A stretch of 64,000 nt of DNA from Epiperipatus broadwayi (GCA_028023455.1 JAQFVV010006216.1:3800877-3864876), one strand, 5' to 3'. Positions 1 through 12,126 are shown, counted from the first letter of the stretch. Numbers and translations are program-made. The notes: generated from the letters alone by a model not told the origin.

Positions 1-680
1 ATCATGCAAAATAATGGATTAATTTTAAAATTTTTGTTTGACATTAAAATATTAAACTATTAATACAGATCATATCATTAAAAAAAACAATTGTTGACAA
101 ATGAAAGTTATAATTATTTATATAGAAACATTTCTTTTATGTTATTTATAGTAATAAACTGTTGAATTTTTTTATGTAAAATATTTTCTGCTCTGCAATA
201 CTTTTGGAAATTAATTTTTTAGTTTAGCATGAAAGATTTATTAAAACTTGTATATAGAACAATAGTTATTGGACACTTAGAAATCAATTTTTACCTCAAA
301 ATATGTTTTTTTATTTGTGTTTTAAGAATTTTATAAGTATTTATGAATAATAAATATTAAAAAACATCACTAAAATAAAATTAAGAATATTTTATTTCTC
401 TTGTTATTTTTACATTTATTAATTAAAAATTATTATCTGAAATTATTTTCAATATCCCAACATTGCAATTTCTTTGAATTAGTAAAAGTAAATAAAGTTG
501 TAAAAATTGCTATTGAAGAAAAAAAGACCAATGGTATATTGGTAGTTCTATCTCAGTAACTATGTGTGTAAAAGGACATTAAACCTATGCAATGTAAACA
601 ATTGATTTCAGTTATTTGAAATATTTTTTGTTTTTAATCTCAGTAAAAAAAATAATAATAAAAAAAGCCAACACACACAT
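1..680. other. AT-rich DNA without recognisable gene
   Basis: Homopolymer-rich AT sequence with frequent stops in all frames. I see no domain, RNA gene or structured repeat before the dispersed repeat that begins near 681. Confidence 0.6.
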
Positions 681-1200
681 ATAATGCTAATGTTATTTAT
701 CTGCACACTCTATAGAAACATTTGCTGAAAAAAGTCAACTAACTTCTTGCTAGATATAATTAAATCTGATATCATCAATAGCTCTGGAAAGTAGTTGAAA
801 CTCCAATACAGCCTTTCAGTTTCTAGTAAATAAATAAATTAGATCTTTAAGTTTAAATGTAAATTTAGTGATAATTTAACTAAAGCCTTCTTTATATTAA
901 CTTAATCTTAATTAAACAAGATAAACCATTTTAAACAAAATCATTTTAACTAACCTTACTTTTTAAGTAAACATTTAAATATGTAATCAATTTAATAAAT
1001 ACCAAATAAATATATAATAATGCTAATGTTATTTATTTAAATCTTCTATAGAAATTTTTTAATGTTTCAAATGAATGTTTGATGAAAAAAAAATCAACTC
1101 ATTTCTAGCTAGATATATGTTTTATCAATCAAGCTTGTTGTTGTTAATAGCTCAGAAAAGTGTCTGAGATTCCAATAAGCAGATTCAATCTCTATTAACA
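681..1200 (+). repeat. Unclassified dispersed repeat, copy 1
   Basis: Two related blocks (about 681-835 and 1016-1200) both open with ATAATGCTAATGTTATTTAT and share a later block around CTAGCTAGATAT/CTTGCTAGATAT and AATAGCTC. A middle block (860-960) carries AACTAAAGCCTTCTTTATA. All three blocks reappear in reverse-complement order at 2230-2815, so this is one copy of a repeat present twice in opposite orientations. No coding potential or known family was recognised. Confidence 0.55.
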
Positions 1201-2229
1201 AAAAAGGAGGTAATTTCTACATTTTGTGCCATCTCTTGGCCATTTTTCACTATTGTATGCTTACTTTATTGTAAATTCATAGCTTTATTGGTATTTAAAA
1301 TTTTAATTCCAAAAACATCCGCATTTTGCAGTGTTTTTTGTAAAAAAATTGGATTTTTCATTGTGGTCTTTTGTTATATAGTCCCACCTCTTTTCCCTAT
1401 AAGGTGCTGCAAAGCACTAATTGTCAACATTGGCCATTGTTCTCCAGGCATTTCTAACTGTCAAAGTTAGAAATCAAACCAAAATGTTTTAATCTTCCAT
1501 AATATATTTTTAATGTAAATAAATATATTTCTCATAATTTTTTACATTGATAATTAATTTTTTACATTAACTTACTTGAATATAAACTTTGATTTGAAAA
1601 TTTTTAAATTTTACAAGAAAAATAAGCAAGGGAAAGATGAATAGTGCTTGACAGCTATTCAAGACAAGTGAATAATGTTGTCCCTATTTGCATATCAATG
1701 ACATTCTGTGATAATTAGAAAAACACAACTATTTTTCATAAATATTTATTAATTTTATGATTATTTTTTTACACCATATTGACTAATAATATGGATAGAT
1801 TTAGATTTTTACTCAAAATATTTAATTTTAGATGAAGAAAAGACAACCAAAATAAATAATCAGAAATTGTAATTTTTAAGACACAAGGAAATACTGACAC
1901 TTTCACGTAATGATTGGTTGAAATATAATTCATTTGTTTTACTGTCAGCTATTTTTCATATGTTTTTTTAATATTTTTCTTCAATTATTAACATTATTTT
2001 AATTTTTTTGTTACATTTAACCAATTTGAATGGAAAATAATTCAATTTTTAGAATCTAAATTAAAACAATTTTGATTACTGTACATTAATATATTTATGA
2101 AAGGAAATGGGCTAGATCAATATTTCGAATGAAGTGACTCAAATTTTTACTCCAGCTGGCCAATAAGAAAATTATCTAGTCAAAAGATTTTTAAATATGT
2201 TGCAAAATAATATTATAATTGTTGGAAAG
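1201..2229. other. AT-rich DNA without recognisable gene
   Basis: Spacer between two opposite copies of an unclassified repeat. A 60-codon open frame at 1288-1470 has no recognisable motif and is not called. Nothing else is supported here. Confidence 0.55.
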
Positions 2230-2815
2230 AGAGGTTCACCCGATTTCTCAAGTTATTATTTGTCACTTTGACAGAAATGTAATTAGCAACAAATTAATTG
2301 ATTTTTTTTTGTCAAACATTGCCACTTGAAACATGGGGCTGGGGATTCTATAGAGATTATAGGTAAATAACATTATCATTAATGCATATTTATGTGATAT
2401 TTACTGAATTAATTAAATATTTTAAATGTTTATTTAAAAACTAGGCTGGGGATTCTATAGAGATTATAGGTAAATAACATTATCATTAATGCATATTTAT
2501 GTGATATTTACTGAATTAATTAAATATTTTAAATGTTTATTTAAAAACTAAGAGTAAATTAAAATGAGTTTGTTTAAAAAACTCTACCATGTTTAATAAC
2601 TTTAAACCAATATAAAGGAGGCTTTAGTTAAATTACTGTTTAATTAATGTTCAAGCTTTAATATCCTGTTGAACTTTCTAAACATATTTTATAGAGATTT
2701 GGTTTTTCCATATAGTGATAACATCAGCTTTGACTATTAGAAATACATGTCTAGCAAGAAATTAATTGATCAAACATTGCAGCTTGAAACCTCAGAAAAT
2801 TACATATTCTTTTGA
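2230..2815 (-). repeat. Unclassified dispersed repeat, copy 2 (inverted)
   Basis: Reverse-complement counterpart of 681-1200. TTCTATAGAGATTATAGGTA here matches the complement of the 681 block, TATAAAGGAGGCTTTAGTTA matches the complement of 860-960, and TCTAGCAAGAAATTAATTGA matches the complement of the first block. The order of the blocks is exactly reversed, which supports homology rather than chance in AT-rich DNA. Confidence 0.55.
2337..2550. repeat. Perfect 107-bp tandem duplication
   Basis: Two adjacent copies (2337-2443 and 2444-2550) start with GGCTGGGGATTCTATAGAG and end with TTTATTTAAAAACTA. I saw no difference between them over the full 107 bp, so this is a recent local duplication inside repeat copy 2, or an assembly duplication. 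Confidence 0.9.
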
Positions 2816-2931
2816 TAATTAATTTATTACATACATTGTTGTTTTCATGCTATAGCATAATCAAGAGTAATATTTCTGATCATTTAAGAATAACACATAA
2901 CTCTAAAAATAAGTATATATTTATTTTAATA

Positions 2932-3250
2932 TAATTATAAAGAGAAAGGCTTTAACTTTATTCACAAATGCTTTAAACATTTATAATAGCCAAACAATGT
3001 AGTTTTTAACTATAGAGGGAACTCTCAAACCTCAGGACAAAATAAAGACTTTATAAAGATAAAAACAATGGACTTTATAAAGATAAAAACATCTTACCTT
3101 TATAAAGATAAAAACGTCTTACCTTTATAAAGTCTCTATCTTGTCTCGAGATTTGAGAGTTCCCTCTATAATCAAAAAATTACATCATTTGACTATTATA
3201 AATGTTTAAAGCACCTATGGAAAAGATTAAAGCCTTTCTCTTTATAATTA
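2932..3250. repeat. Foldback (MITE-like) element with internal tandem repeats
   Basis: TAATTATAAAGAGAAAGGC at 2932 is mirrored by GCCTTTCTCTTTATAATTA ending at 3250. The arms continue through GAGGGAACTCTCAAA / TTTGAGAGTTCCCTC. The loop holds three short tandem copies built on CTTTATAAAGATAAAAAC. There is no coding sequence. It fits a non-autonomous foldback element; the superfamily cannot be assigned. Confidence 0.7.
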
Positions 3251-3603
3251 CATACTACCTGAATTACAACACTACATTTATTTTAATAATAATAATATAA
3301 ATATATACAAATAGTATTGTAGATATATTGTGTGTTCAATATTTTGTATACAATACTTCACCTCTGTTACATTGATGAATTATATGAGTATATACTGGTA
3401 TAAATAATGTGTAAAAAGGATTCTGTGATTTTTCTGTTAAGACCCTGGCATTTCAACCTTATGGATGACTTGCCTCATTTGCAGATGTTGTGAAAAGTGT
3501 AGCTAGCAATTTTCAACTAAATGGTTGATCTTGTCTTACTATAGTCTACAGTATTATAGAGATTTAGGTACAATGTACTCTGATTGTTGTCTTTTTTCTC
3601 TCT

Positions 3604-3637
<34 letters not shown>

Positions 3638-4266
3638 CTTGTAAATGAATATTAATAAATGCAGTAAACAAATATATGTAAAGTACAACTTTAAAAAACT
3701 TTTATCCACATTTTACCAGGTAGTTATTTTGTAAATGTGTAATATTGATATATGAATGAGTTTTTAGCTATTTATATTTGAATAATAAAGTTTCCAAGAT
3801 AGATAGAATAGTCAAGTGAGTATGGATGTATTGACAGTGAAATAAAAATTAAGTAATATGATACATCAACTGATGAAAGAGATGTTACCCATTTACGTGC
3901 AGAGATTACCATTATATTTAATTACGTGCAGTATAGAGATTTTATGAGAATTTCAAAATTTTTGATTTACTTTATTATCAAAAAATGTCTTCTAAATTTA
4001 GCAGACAGATAATGCAAACTAAATTAGGTATGATTCTTATAGCTTGCATTCTCAGCATTATATTGCTAAAAATACTTATCATATCTTACAGCTTTATATA
4101 ATTCATAACCCAATTAGAGAATCTGTTTGCTCAATCATGATGTAATGATCAATTATTTATGTTTATATAAATAGTTTACAACTAGAATACTATATATGAG
4201 GATTGATTAATTCATATCAGATTAAATGTAAACTAGATAAATGTTTGAATTACTTTGTTTCATAAT
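3251..4266. other. AT-rich spacer with (TA)n microsatellite
   Basis: Gene-free. The only structure seen is a (TA)n run at about 3607-3635. It ends at the left LTR of gypsy element 1. Confidence 0.6.
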
Positions 4267-4921
4267 TAACATCTTTTGTATAAATATGTACATTGAAATT
4301 CAAGTATAAGTTTTGTACTCCAGAAAAACTGATGAGTTTAATTAATGATTAAATTTGCATAAAATGTAACAATGGAAAATATTTGCAATAAGAAAATTGT
4401 GTTTGATAATTGCAAAAAATATTTGCTAATTACAAATATTTCTTGGTACACTAGAAATTGAATACTAATTACAAACACCAATAGGAAATACAAGACTGAT
4501 AACAATCAAGAATAAATTCTGGATTGCAGGAGGCAAAGCTATGAGTATAAATAATTTTGATCAGCAAAGTGTGGGGAGCTGATTCCAGGGAGTTCACCAA
4601 GTGAATGATTGCTGAGAGATTTTAAATGACAACTGAAAGAAGCTCAAGTGATGGTGCAGCACTTCAATGTGAAGCCAATGTGATCATGAGCAGCAGCTGG
4701 ACAGAAGCCAAAGTTTTTAGGAAACAGGTTGGAGAAAACCATCCAGAATGCAGTCAGTTGTTAAGGGTGTCATGGGCAGTGAACCATAAGTGAACTGTAT
4801 ATACTGTGTTTGTATGTATTAATAACTTTCTGCTATTAATTACATTTCATCATTTATTAGTTTATTTGTTATTATTTATTATTTTATTTGTTGGTATTCT
4901 GAGTGCTTGCATTTGAATACA
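4267..4921 (+). repeat. Left LTR of gypsy element 1
   Basis: Aligns along its length with 8265-8931, for example GAAATTCAAGTATAAGTTTT, CACCAATAGGAAATACAAGA and TATTCTGAGTGCTTGCATT. It ends in GAATACA. The first bases read TAACAT, where the right copy has TGTCAT, so the outer end is mutated. Confidence 0.85.
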
Positions 4922-4926
4922 CAAGT

Positions 4927-4940
4927 TGGTGCAGTCACCA
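4927..4940 (+). promoter_or_regulatory. Candidate tRNA primer-binding site
   Basis: TGGTGCAGTCACCA lies a few bases after the left LTR, starting with the TGG expected opposite a tRNA CCA end. It resembles the sites at 39784 and, on the minus strand, 33374. The primer tRNA was not identified. Confidence 0.5.
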
Positions 4941-5147
4941 TTTCAAACCTATAAAAAGCTAATAAGTTTAAAAAGTTAACAAACTTACAGATAGTAAACA
5001 TGTCATGAAGACAGATGATACTAACACAAGTAAAAAGAGTATGCAAGGAGATTGGAACAAAAGTAAAAAACTGGTATGGGAATATAAAAAAGAGAATAAA
5101 GAATATAGAAAGGAAAATAGACTACACCTAACCAAGACATAGTAGAA

Positions 5148-5525
5148 ATGAAGAACACTATCAAAGAAAGTCAAACTAAGTTAGGCACAATTGATAGCTT
5201 TGGAAACATCAACAAAGCAAATGAAAGTGGAAAAAATAAGTTTATGCTACAAATCAAGGTTGGCAACAAGAAAATAGACACCAAAATTGATAGCAGGTTG
5301 GGAATATCAATAATCTCAGAGAAATTATGGAAACAGATTAGAGGAGATTGTATAAACACTGAAATGTGCAAAACATCTATCAGAGCATTAGATATAAATG
5401 GAAAGGAGTTAGAAAGGGTAGGCTACATGATAGTCCCTATAAAATATTTAAATAAATCAGCTAACTCACCTCTATATATAGGACAGAATGAATTCAGTTT
5501 ACTAATAGGGCGAGACTGCTTCTGA
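5148..5525 (+). pseudogene. Gypsy element 1 aspartic protease, degraded
   Basis: A 125-codon open stretch carries a retropepsin-like pattern. KIDTKIDSRLGISIISEKLW sits where family members have a D-S/T-G active site followed by a 'SIIS' strand, and LLIGRDCF near the end matches the usual LLGRDW-like flap-to-end segment. The catalytic glycine is replaced by arginine (D-S-R), so this copy is unlikely to be active. It begins just after the leader, with no gag upstream. The frame stops before the reverse transcriptase. Confidence 0.7.
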
Positions 5526-6460
5526 GAAATAGGAATCAATATTAACATGAATACAGTCACTAATTTACCAATAGAACAAGAAATATAAAAATTTCCCCCA
5601 GAATTATTTATAAAAGAACTAGGCCTGATAAGATTAAATCCAGTACACATTGAATTAGTAGAAAGAGCCAACCCCATCATTTATAAAACCAGAAAATACT
5701 GTTAGCCCAAAGAGAAAAAGTAGAAAAAAAAATTATAGTGCTAGTTAAAGAAGGCATACTTGCACAAGTAGAATCTGCAGAGTTGGCAACATAACCAAAT
5801 GACCAAATTAGAATTTGTGATTAGAGAGTCATGGTTAATAAGTACCTAAATAAAAGTGCATATCCCATGCCTAATATAAACAAAGTTCTGGCTGGGCTAA
5901 CAGATGCAAAATATTTTTAAAATTAGATCTAAATGCTGCCTACCACCAAATCGAGATGACAGAAACTATGACAACAATATTAATATTAACAACACCTTTC
6001 AGCCTATTCAGATACAACAGACTTTTGTTTGAGATCTCAAGGGCCCCTAATATTTTTCAAGGAAAAGAAATAGATCGTATATTAAGTGGGCTAACTGGAG
6101 TAATGCCTTGTTACGATGACATGCTAATCACAGCAATATCAGTAAAAGAGTAAAAGACAGATTACAGGAAGCCTGCAAAACTTAATGAGGAGAAATGTGT
6201 GTGGCAAACACAAGAATTAGTTTTCTTAGGTCACATTTTTTCCAACAAAATGGGAAAAAACCTTGCCCATAGAAAGTTAAAGCAGTAAAAAATACAGATA
6301 TATCCAAAAATATTAAGCAGTTGCAAGTGTTTCTGGGTCTAGTGAATTTTTTTGAGTCTTTCCTAAGAAATACAGAACGTTATATGATTTCCTAAAGAAA
6401 GGCAGGGAATGGCAATGAATTCAGAGTCACAATGTAGTGTTTGAGATGACAAAAGTACTA
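5526..6460 (+). pseudogene. Gypsy element 1 reverse transcriptase, degraded
   Basis: Fragments in several frames follow the Ty3/gypsy RT order: an N-terminal RLNPVHIELVE-like stretch near 5630, a KLDLNAAYHQIEM motif near 5925-5960 (the first catalytic aspartate region), and a CYDDMLIT motif near 6110, corresponding to the Y-x-D-D catalytic box. Multiple stops and frame changes lie between them. It would copy the element RNA into cDNA; this copy cannot encode a complete enzyme. Confidence 0.75.
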
Positions 6461-6488
6461 TTCACATCAGACAGGTTTTTAGTCCATT

Positions 6489-6767
6489 TTGACAATAACC
6501 CAAGACCTCAAAATAATGGCAGATGCATCTGAATATGGGGTGGAAGTAGAATTATCCCACATCAATGAGAAGAGTGAAAGTCCAGTGGCCTATGCATTGT
6601 GCCCACTTTCTAAAGCAGAAAAGAACTATAGCCAAATAAACAAAGAAGCACTACCTATAGTTTTCATATTGAAAAAATTTCACCAGTATATATGGGCTAA
6701 AAATGTCATCATATTCACAGACCATAAATCTCTACTCAGAATTCTGTCACATGATAATTTAGACTAG
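6489..6767 (+). pseudogene. Gypsy element 1 RNase H domain
   Basis: A 92-codon frame matches the Ty3/gypsy RNase H pattern: MADASEYGVEVELSH (first acidic residue), SKAEKNYSQINKEALPIVF (with the catalytic glutamate) and FTDHKSLLRIL (second aspartate). This is the best preserved part of the element. A stop follows directly and the integrase continues downstream. Confidence 0.85.
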
Positions 6768-7136
6768 AAGACAATAGCCTGAGAATGTTATGTTGGTGGA
6801 ATATTCTATCAGCATATGATTACTGGTTAAACTACTAAAATGGAAGACAGATAACACATGCAGACATACTGTCAAGATGCCCAGATAAATGTGAACTGAT
6901 AAACATAGAAATAGAGGTAAATTACATAGATGAGATAAATTCAGAAATAGTAAATAGTAAGGTGGTTAAACAATGGACAAAAGAAAGCACAGTCTACCAA
7001 CTGCTTATAAAGTAGATACAGGAAGGCTGGCCAAACACAAAACTGAAAGTTATGGCTCAGGGATTTGGGGTTAACAGGGGAAAATATCAGTATGTAAAGG
7101 CTGCTTAATAATGGGGGATAAAATGGTGATACCACA

Positions 7137-7900
7137 TACAGGATGAAAGGCAGTTTTAGATTTGTTGCATAAAGGTCACCCAAGAGTAGTGAGAACAAAA
7201 ATTTTACCTCATAGCTATGTATGGTGACCAAATATAAATTTTGATATTGAAAAATGCATTAAAATATATGCTGAGTGTCAAGGAGAGATGGCACTGTTAC
7301 CAAAAAAGTATACAGCATGGTCAAGATAATGAGACCATGGAAGAGATTACACATAGACTATGCAGGCCATATCACAAAGGAAACTGATTCTGATAATAGT
7401 AGATGCCTATTCAAAGTGGACAGAATGCCACAAAATAAGAAACACCAGCTTAGAAAAAACAAGTGTTTTAACAACTTTTTTGTAATACACTGATTACCGG
7501 AGACTATAGTCTCTGACAACATGATAGATTTTACTGGATACACATTACAGCAATATTTTAGTTTTAATGAAATTCAGCATATTTACTTCCCCCCCTACTA
7601 TCCACCATCCAATGGCTTGGCAGAGAAAGCCGTCCAGCAAATCAAAAAGGCATTGAGAAAAAGTAATAGCAGAAATCTTAACACACTTTACAGGAGATAA
7701 TGTTGTGGCAACATGCAATGCCTTGCACAGTGATTGGAAATACACTGCCACAACTACTAATGGGAAGGAAATTAAGAACAAAACTATTATTAATTTACCT
7801 GAAACAAAATGGATCATAGTAAAATGAGAATAATACTGTTGACAAGGCAAAGTTCAAAGTGGGAACAGCAGTCTAGATAAGAGAAATGCCAAGAAAGATG
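7137..7900 (+). pseudogene. Gypsy element 1 integrase, degraded
   Basis: The H-H-C-C zinc module is readable near 7160-7280 (LLHKGHPRVV then KCIKIYAEC). The catalytic triad follows: HIDYAG near 7351, IVSDNMIDFTGY near 7507, and PSNGLAEKAVQQIKKAL near 7605, giving D, D and E. A KVGTAV stretch near 7855 resembles the start of the C-terminal domain. Stops and frame shifts interrupt it. The GLAEKAVQ signature is typical of animal Ty3/gypsy elements. Confidence 0.8.
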
Positions 7901-8250
7901 TAGATAAAGAAAACAATAGAGAAAATATTGTCCAACTGTATTGTGATAATTAGAGGGGAAAATGTGAAATACAAATGCCATGAAAATCATGTCAGGTTTT
8001 GTGAGATAACAAAAGCATATGAATTTGACTTAACAAAAACAGGAGTAGAAATAAAAAAGGGGCTTGAAGATAAACATTCAAGATAGTGACCACACAATAA
8101 AAGACACTATGTGGGAAGAATGAAATGTGCAAACACATACAGTGGAACAAGTTTTACCAAAACAGGAGGGAAAATCATCCCAGCTGATGTAGAAGGGAAG
8201 GCCTAGTAGGCTAAAAGATTACATCTAAGGAACTTAAATAGGGTTTTTCT

Positions 8251-8264
8251 GGAGTGGAGAGAGG
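8251..8264 (+). promoter_or_regulatory. Polypurine tract before right LTR
   Basis: GGAGTGGAGAGAGG lies immediately before TGTCATG, the start of the right LTR. This is the expected position of the plus-strand primer and it fixes the LTR start. Confidence 0.7.
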
Positions 8265-8931
8265 TGTCATGTTTTGTATAAATATTTACATTGAAATTCA
8301 AGTATAAGTTTTGTACTTCAGAAAAACTGATAAAGGTTTAATTAATGATGAAATTTGCATAGAATGTAACAATGGAAAATATTTATGTATTTGAGTTAAA
8401 AAAATTGTGTTTGACAATTGCTAAGAAATATTTACTAATTATAAATATTTCTTGGTACAATAGAAATTGAAAATACTAATTACAAACACCAATAGGAAAT
8501 ACAAGACTGATAACAATCAGGAATGAATCCTGGCTTGCCAGAGCTAAGCTACATGTATATAGTTTTGAGCAGCAAAGTGCAGGGGTTGATTCCAGGAAAT
8601 TCACCAAGTCAATGGTTTCTGAGAGATTTTAAGTGACAATAGCTGAAAAAAGCTTAAGCGATTGTGCAGTGCTGTAGTGTAAGGTCAACATGATCACAAG
8701 CAGCAGCTGAACAGAAGCCAAAGTTTTTATGAAATTGAAACTGGAGGAAACTATCCAAAAAGCAGAGTTGTTAAATGCATTATGGGAAGTGAACCGTAAG
8801 TGAACTGTATATACTGTGTTTGTGTGTATCAATAACTTTTTCCTATTAATTACATTTTATCATTTATTGGTTTATTTGTTATTATTTATTGTTTTATTTT
8901 TTGGTATTCTGAGTGCTTGCATTCGAATACA
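8265..8931 (+). repeat. Right LTR of gypsy element 1
   Basis: Starts TGTCATG after the purine tract, ends in GAATACA and aligns with the left LTR throughout, with scattered substitutions and small indels. Confidence 0.85.
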
Positions 8932-9595
8932 TAGCAATAATATACACATATTTGTGATGACATAAATGATGATATATTTATTTGAATGATAGTCATTATC
9001 CAGAAAATATTTGAGGGAGTCTAAAGGTTTTAATGATTTCTAAAATAGATGCTTTTACTATATTAATTTTTTTAAAGAAAGATATAATTTAAAAAATAAA
9101 CATAGAGTTTACTACTTCATCTTAATTTTTTGATTCGTAAATGTATTTTCATTAATTTTTTGATGTAATGTATGAACGGTAATATCACTATTATTGCAAA
9201 TATTATAATTATTATCATTATCTTATGTATCACTATTCTGAATATTTATTTTTTTAAAAAAACATAGGTAATAAAATTTAAACTTCTATATAGTTGGTTT
9301 ATAACTATATATTTTAAAAAACAAAATATCTTAAATGATTATTTAAAAAAAAATACAAATAGTAGTAAAAAAACATAGCGTAGTAGATTTGTGATTACAC
9401 ATCTCTGCTTAAAGTTAATAGAAAATAGTGGTCAAGATTAATTGAAGGAATAAGATATTACGAAAAATAACAAAAAAATATATTTAGAAGTAGAACTCCA
9501 TAATTATATAACATAATTTAATAAAAAAAAATTTTTTTTAACTAGAATGTAATAATAATAGTAGTGGAAAACTATTCAAGAAAGTTTTCTTCTTC
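8932..9595. other. AT-rich spacer
   Basis: No gene, RNA or structured repeat recognised between gypsy element 1 and the microsatellite. Confidence 0.6.
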
Positions 9596-9656
9596 TATCA
9601 TCATCATCATCATCATCATCACCACCACCACCACCACCATCAACACCACCATCATC
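9596..9656. repeat. Trinucleotide microsatellite (TCA)n(CAC)n
   Basis: Nearly pure TCA then CAC triplets. It abuts the 5' truncation point of the LINE that follows. Confidence 0.95.
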
Positions 9657-9659
9657 TTT

Positions 9660-10467
9660 CTCTTCATTCTAATATTTTTTGTTTTGCAGATGATACTGCT
9701 TTGGTTACTTCAGCAGTTTCATGTAGTTTACTTGAGAAACTTGTGAATGAAGATTTATTTAAAATTACACAATGGATGAACAATAATAGAATACTGTTAA
9801 ATATTAATAAGTGTAATTACATAATATATTCTCTTAAAAATATTCCAGTAAAAGACTTATTAATTCAATTGCCTTATGTGAATCAAACCTCTTATCAGAA
9901 AATTACCAGGACTTCAACAATTTCTTACCTTGGCTTGGTTTTGGATGAGTATTTATATTGGGATAAGCATATTTTTTGGCTTCAAGTAAAATTAAGAAAA
10001 CTTAATTTTCTTTTTTATAGATTAAGAGATTTTTTGAATAAATCTGTCGTATTAAGTATATATAAACAAATTTTCTTAAGCAGACTTTGTTATGGTATAA
10101 CATTATGGGGTGTTACTGCAGCATATTTTTTGAAGTCTTTGCAAACACTACAAAATTTTACATTAAGAATTATTTTGTTTAAACCTTTGGATTTGTCAAG
10201 ATTTGAATTATATAAGTGTGCTGGAGTTTTAACTATTAATTATTTTTAGTGAATATTTTGTGTTATTATATTAAATACAAAGGAATGAATAAAAATAATT
10301 TTTCATCAATAATGGTGACTAGATTAAGTGATTTTGATTTATTATTTGAACTAGCATACTTTAAAACTCATTGTAGATATCAGAAATGTTATCTTGGTCC
10401 AAGATTTTATAATATTTTTATAAGGAACATTGGATTTAATGTTAATGACCTATCAGGAAAACTTTGA
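9660..10467 (+). pseudogene. 5'-truncated LINE reverse transcriptase (jockey/CR1-like)
   Basis: The sequence opens at the RT catalytic box (FADDTALVTS near 9684). A 182-codon stretch to 10249 follows with the usual downstream pattern: KITQWMNNNRILLNINKCN, STISYLGLVLDEYLYWDKHI and an LCYGITLWGV stretch. After one frame change at 10249, a YLGPRFYNIF motif resembles the Y-x-G-P-K-L-W-N tail of such LINEs. The endonuclease and most of RT are missing, so this is a dead 5'-truncated copy. The clade assignment is tentative. Confidence 0.75.
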
Positions 10468-10649
10468 GAAAATTCATTATGGACTGAATTATAATTGATG
10501 ATAATGAAAAACTTTTTATTTCTATTTAATTATTGTATTATATATTAATGTTTTTTATTTTATTTGCACATGTACTTTTGTTAAGCTCCATACATGATTT
10601 TTTATCACATGATTTTTTATCACAAGGAGATTATATGTTTATTGAATTA

Positions 10650-10718
10650 AATAATAATAATAATTATTCTTATTCTTATTATTATTATTATTATGATGAT
10701 GATGATGGTGATGATGAT
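10650..10718. repeat. Trinucleotide microsatellite shared by two LINE tails
   Basis: AAT/ATT triplets pass into ATG/GTG triplets. On the plus side it follows the LINE ending near 10500; read on the minus strand it is the tail of the LINE occupying 10719-13175. Confidence 0.9.
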
Positions 10719-11165
10719 TCAAAAGATAAACTTTATTAGTATTCAAAAAGGTTACACAAATTACATTTGACAACATAGTTCTTACATATAAATTTGTTCA
10801 CAAAACTACATATGTACAATGATTTGATCAATGCATTGTATGCATTAGCAAACAAGAAGTATTTAAGAAAAAAAAAGTTCAACAAAGACAAAGGGGATCA
10901 CTCAATAATATGATTATATAAAATTAGATACACTCCAATTAAATTAAAGCAGGAATGCATTCAATTTGTGTCAGTTGACTTCCAAACTGCACAAGGGTCA
11001 ATGTTAGATACGGTTTTTCTGTTAGTACTTTTATATAAGTTCTAGCATATTCCAAGTGTCAATGTACTTAGTATGATTTGTGATCTTCATGTCTTTTTCA
11101 CGTATGGTTTGTAATTTATTTTTTAATGTGTTTGGTGTCTTCTGGGGTTATAATTACATATGAAA

Positions 11166-11958
11166 TTACACCTTGTACACCATAAGGCATAGTATAAATG
11201 TGCTGATTCTTATTTCAGCAAAGATACCCCTTTTAAGTGAGTCAAAAAGGGTTTTCACATTGATCTTTTTATCCTTGAGTGAAGTGCTAATTATTTCACG
11301 AATGTTTTCTAGACTTGGGCATGAGAAAAAAAGATGGTTTTGTGTCTCTGAGTCCCTATGGCAAAGATTACACATATCATCTATATCTTTGTAGTTTCCT
11401 TTGGTATTTCAAAAAATGTTGCATAGGTAGTGAGTCAAGATTTATCTTTAGGAGAAAGTCAAAGTATTTTGGTTCAAATGACCACAGTTTGAATTTGCGA
11501 CATAATTGTTTATTAGTGATGTGAAATGGAGTTTGTACATCATTTTTACTTGGATGTAGAAGGTGATGAACTTCCCAATATTTATATTTGGCTTGTGGTG
11601 GTTTGAAGTTGAGATTGTGGATTGTTAGTAATGGTGTAAGTAATGTGTTCAGATATCCCTGAAGAGGAGGTGGTCTATCCATGGGAGTAATTTTGGCAGA
11701 AATTTCTAAATATGAGAATTTTTGTGCACAAGTAGATATTATATTCAGTGTTTTTTGTATCCTGAAGGTGTATATTGAATGGAGGCCAAGGCCATTTTGT
11801 GAAAGGGGTTTACTTAGATGTTTTACTGATATTGAGATAATCTTTTTTCCCCAGAATAATTTCATGCATAAGGAGTCTATTTTATTGGTAAATGCCTTGA
11901 TATAAATGATTGTTGGAGTAAAATAAGAGATTTTTGTAATCACTAGCATGTTAAACAA
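11166..11958 (-). pseudogene. L1-like LINE C-terminal region with CCHC zinc module
   Basis: Frame 11958-11377 reads ISYFTPTIIYIKAF...CMKLFWGKK, then SKPLSQNGLGLHSIY and a TPMDRPPPLQGYL stretch. All of these have counterparts at the same places in the 389-codon LINE frame at 49473-50642. The adjacent frame 11375-11166 holds MCNLCHRDSETQNHLFFSCP, an intact C-x2-C-x7-H-x4-C zinc module typical of LINE C termini. The two parts are separated by one frame break. Confidence 0.8.
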
Positions 11959-12126
11959 TATAGATAGAGGTAATAGCCTTTAGAGACTGAATTGACAATG
12001 TTTTCCACTTCTCTATTAAATTTTTCTGTATGAGCGATCTCATAAGTGAAGGGCATAATAGAAGTTGAACCCAAGAAATGCACTTGGTCTACCTGATTTC
12101 TCCATATTAAATGTAAGTTTATATTA

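Larger units (their letters stand above)
4267..8931 (+). mobile_element. Ty3/gypsy LTR retrotransposon 1, decayed, lacking gag
   Basis: Two LTR copies of about 655-667 bp flank protease, reverse transcriptase, RNase H and integrase remnants in the standard Ty3/gypsy order. A primer-binding-like site follows the left LTR and a purine tract precedes the right LTR. Only about 220 bp separate the left LTR from the protease frame, so gag is deleted. The LTRs differ at many positions and all coding parts carry stops, so the copy is old. I could not find a convincing TSD. Confidence 0.85.

Noticed and set aside
1288-1470. Small host gene (60 codons)
   Set aside because: No recognisable motif, no partner exons or conserved context; a frame of this length is expected by chance.
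3607-3635. (TA)n run as an origin or promoter
   Set aside because: Simple TA microsatellites occur many times in this AT-rich DNA; nothing else supports a regulatory role.
4968-5371. Minus-strand hydrophobic frames
   Set aside because: Shadows of the leader and protease of gypsy element 1 on the plus strand.
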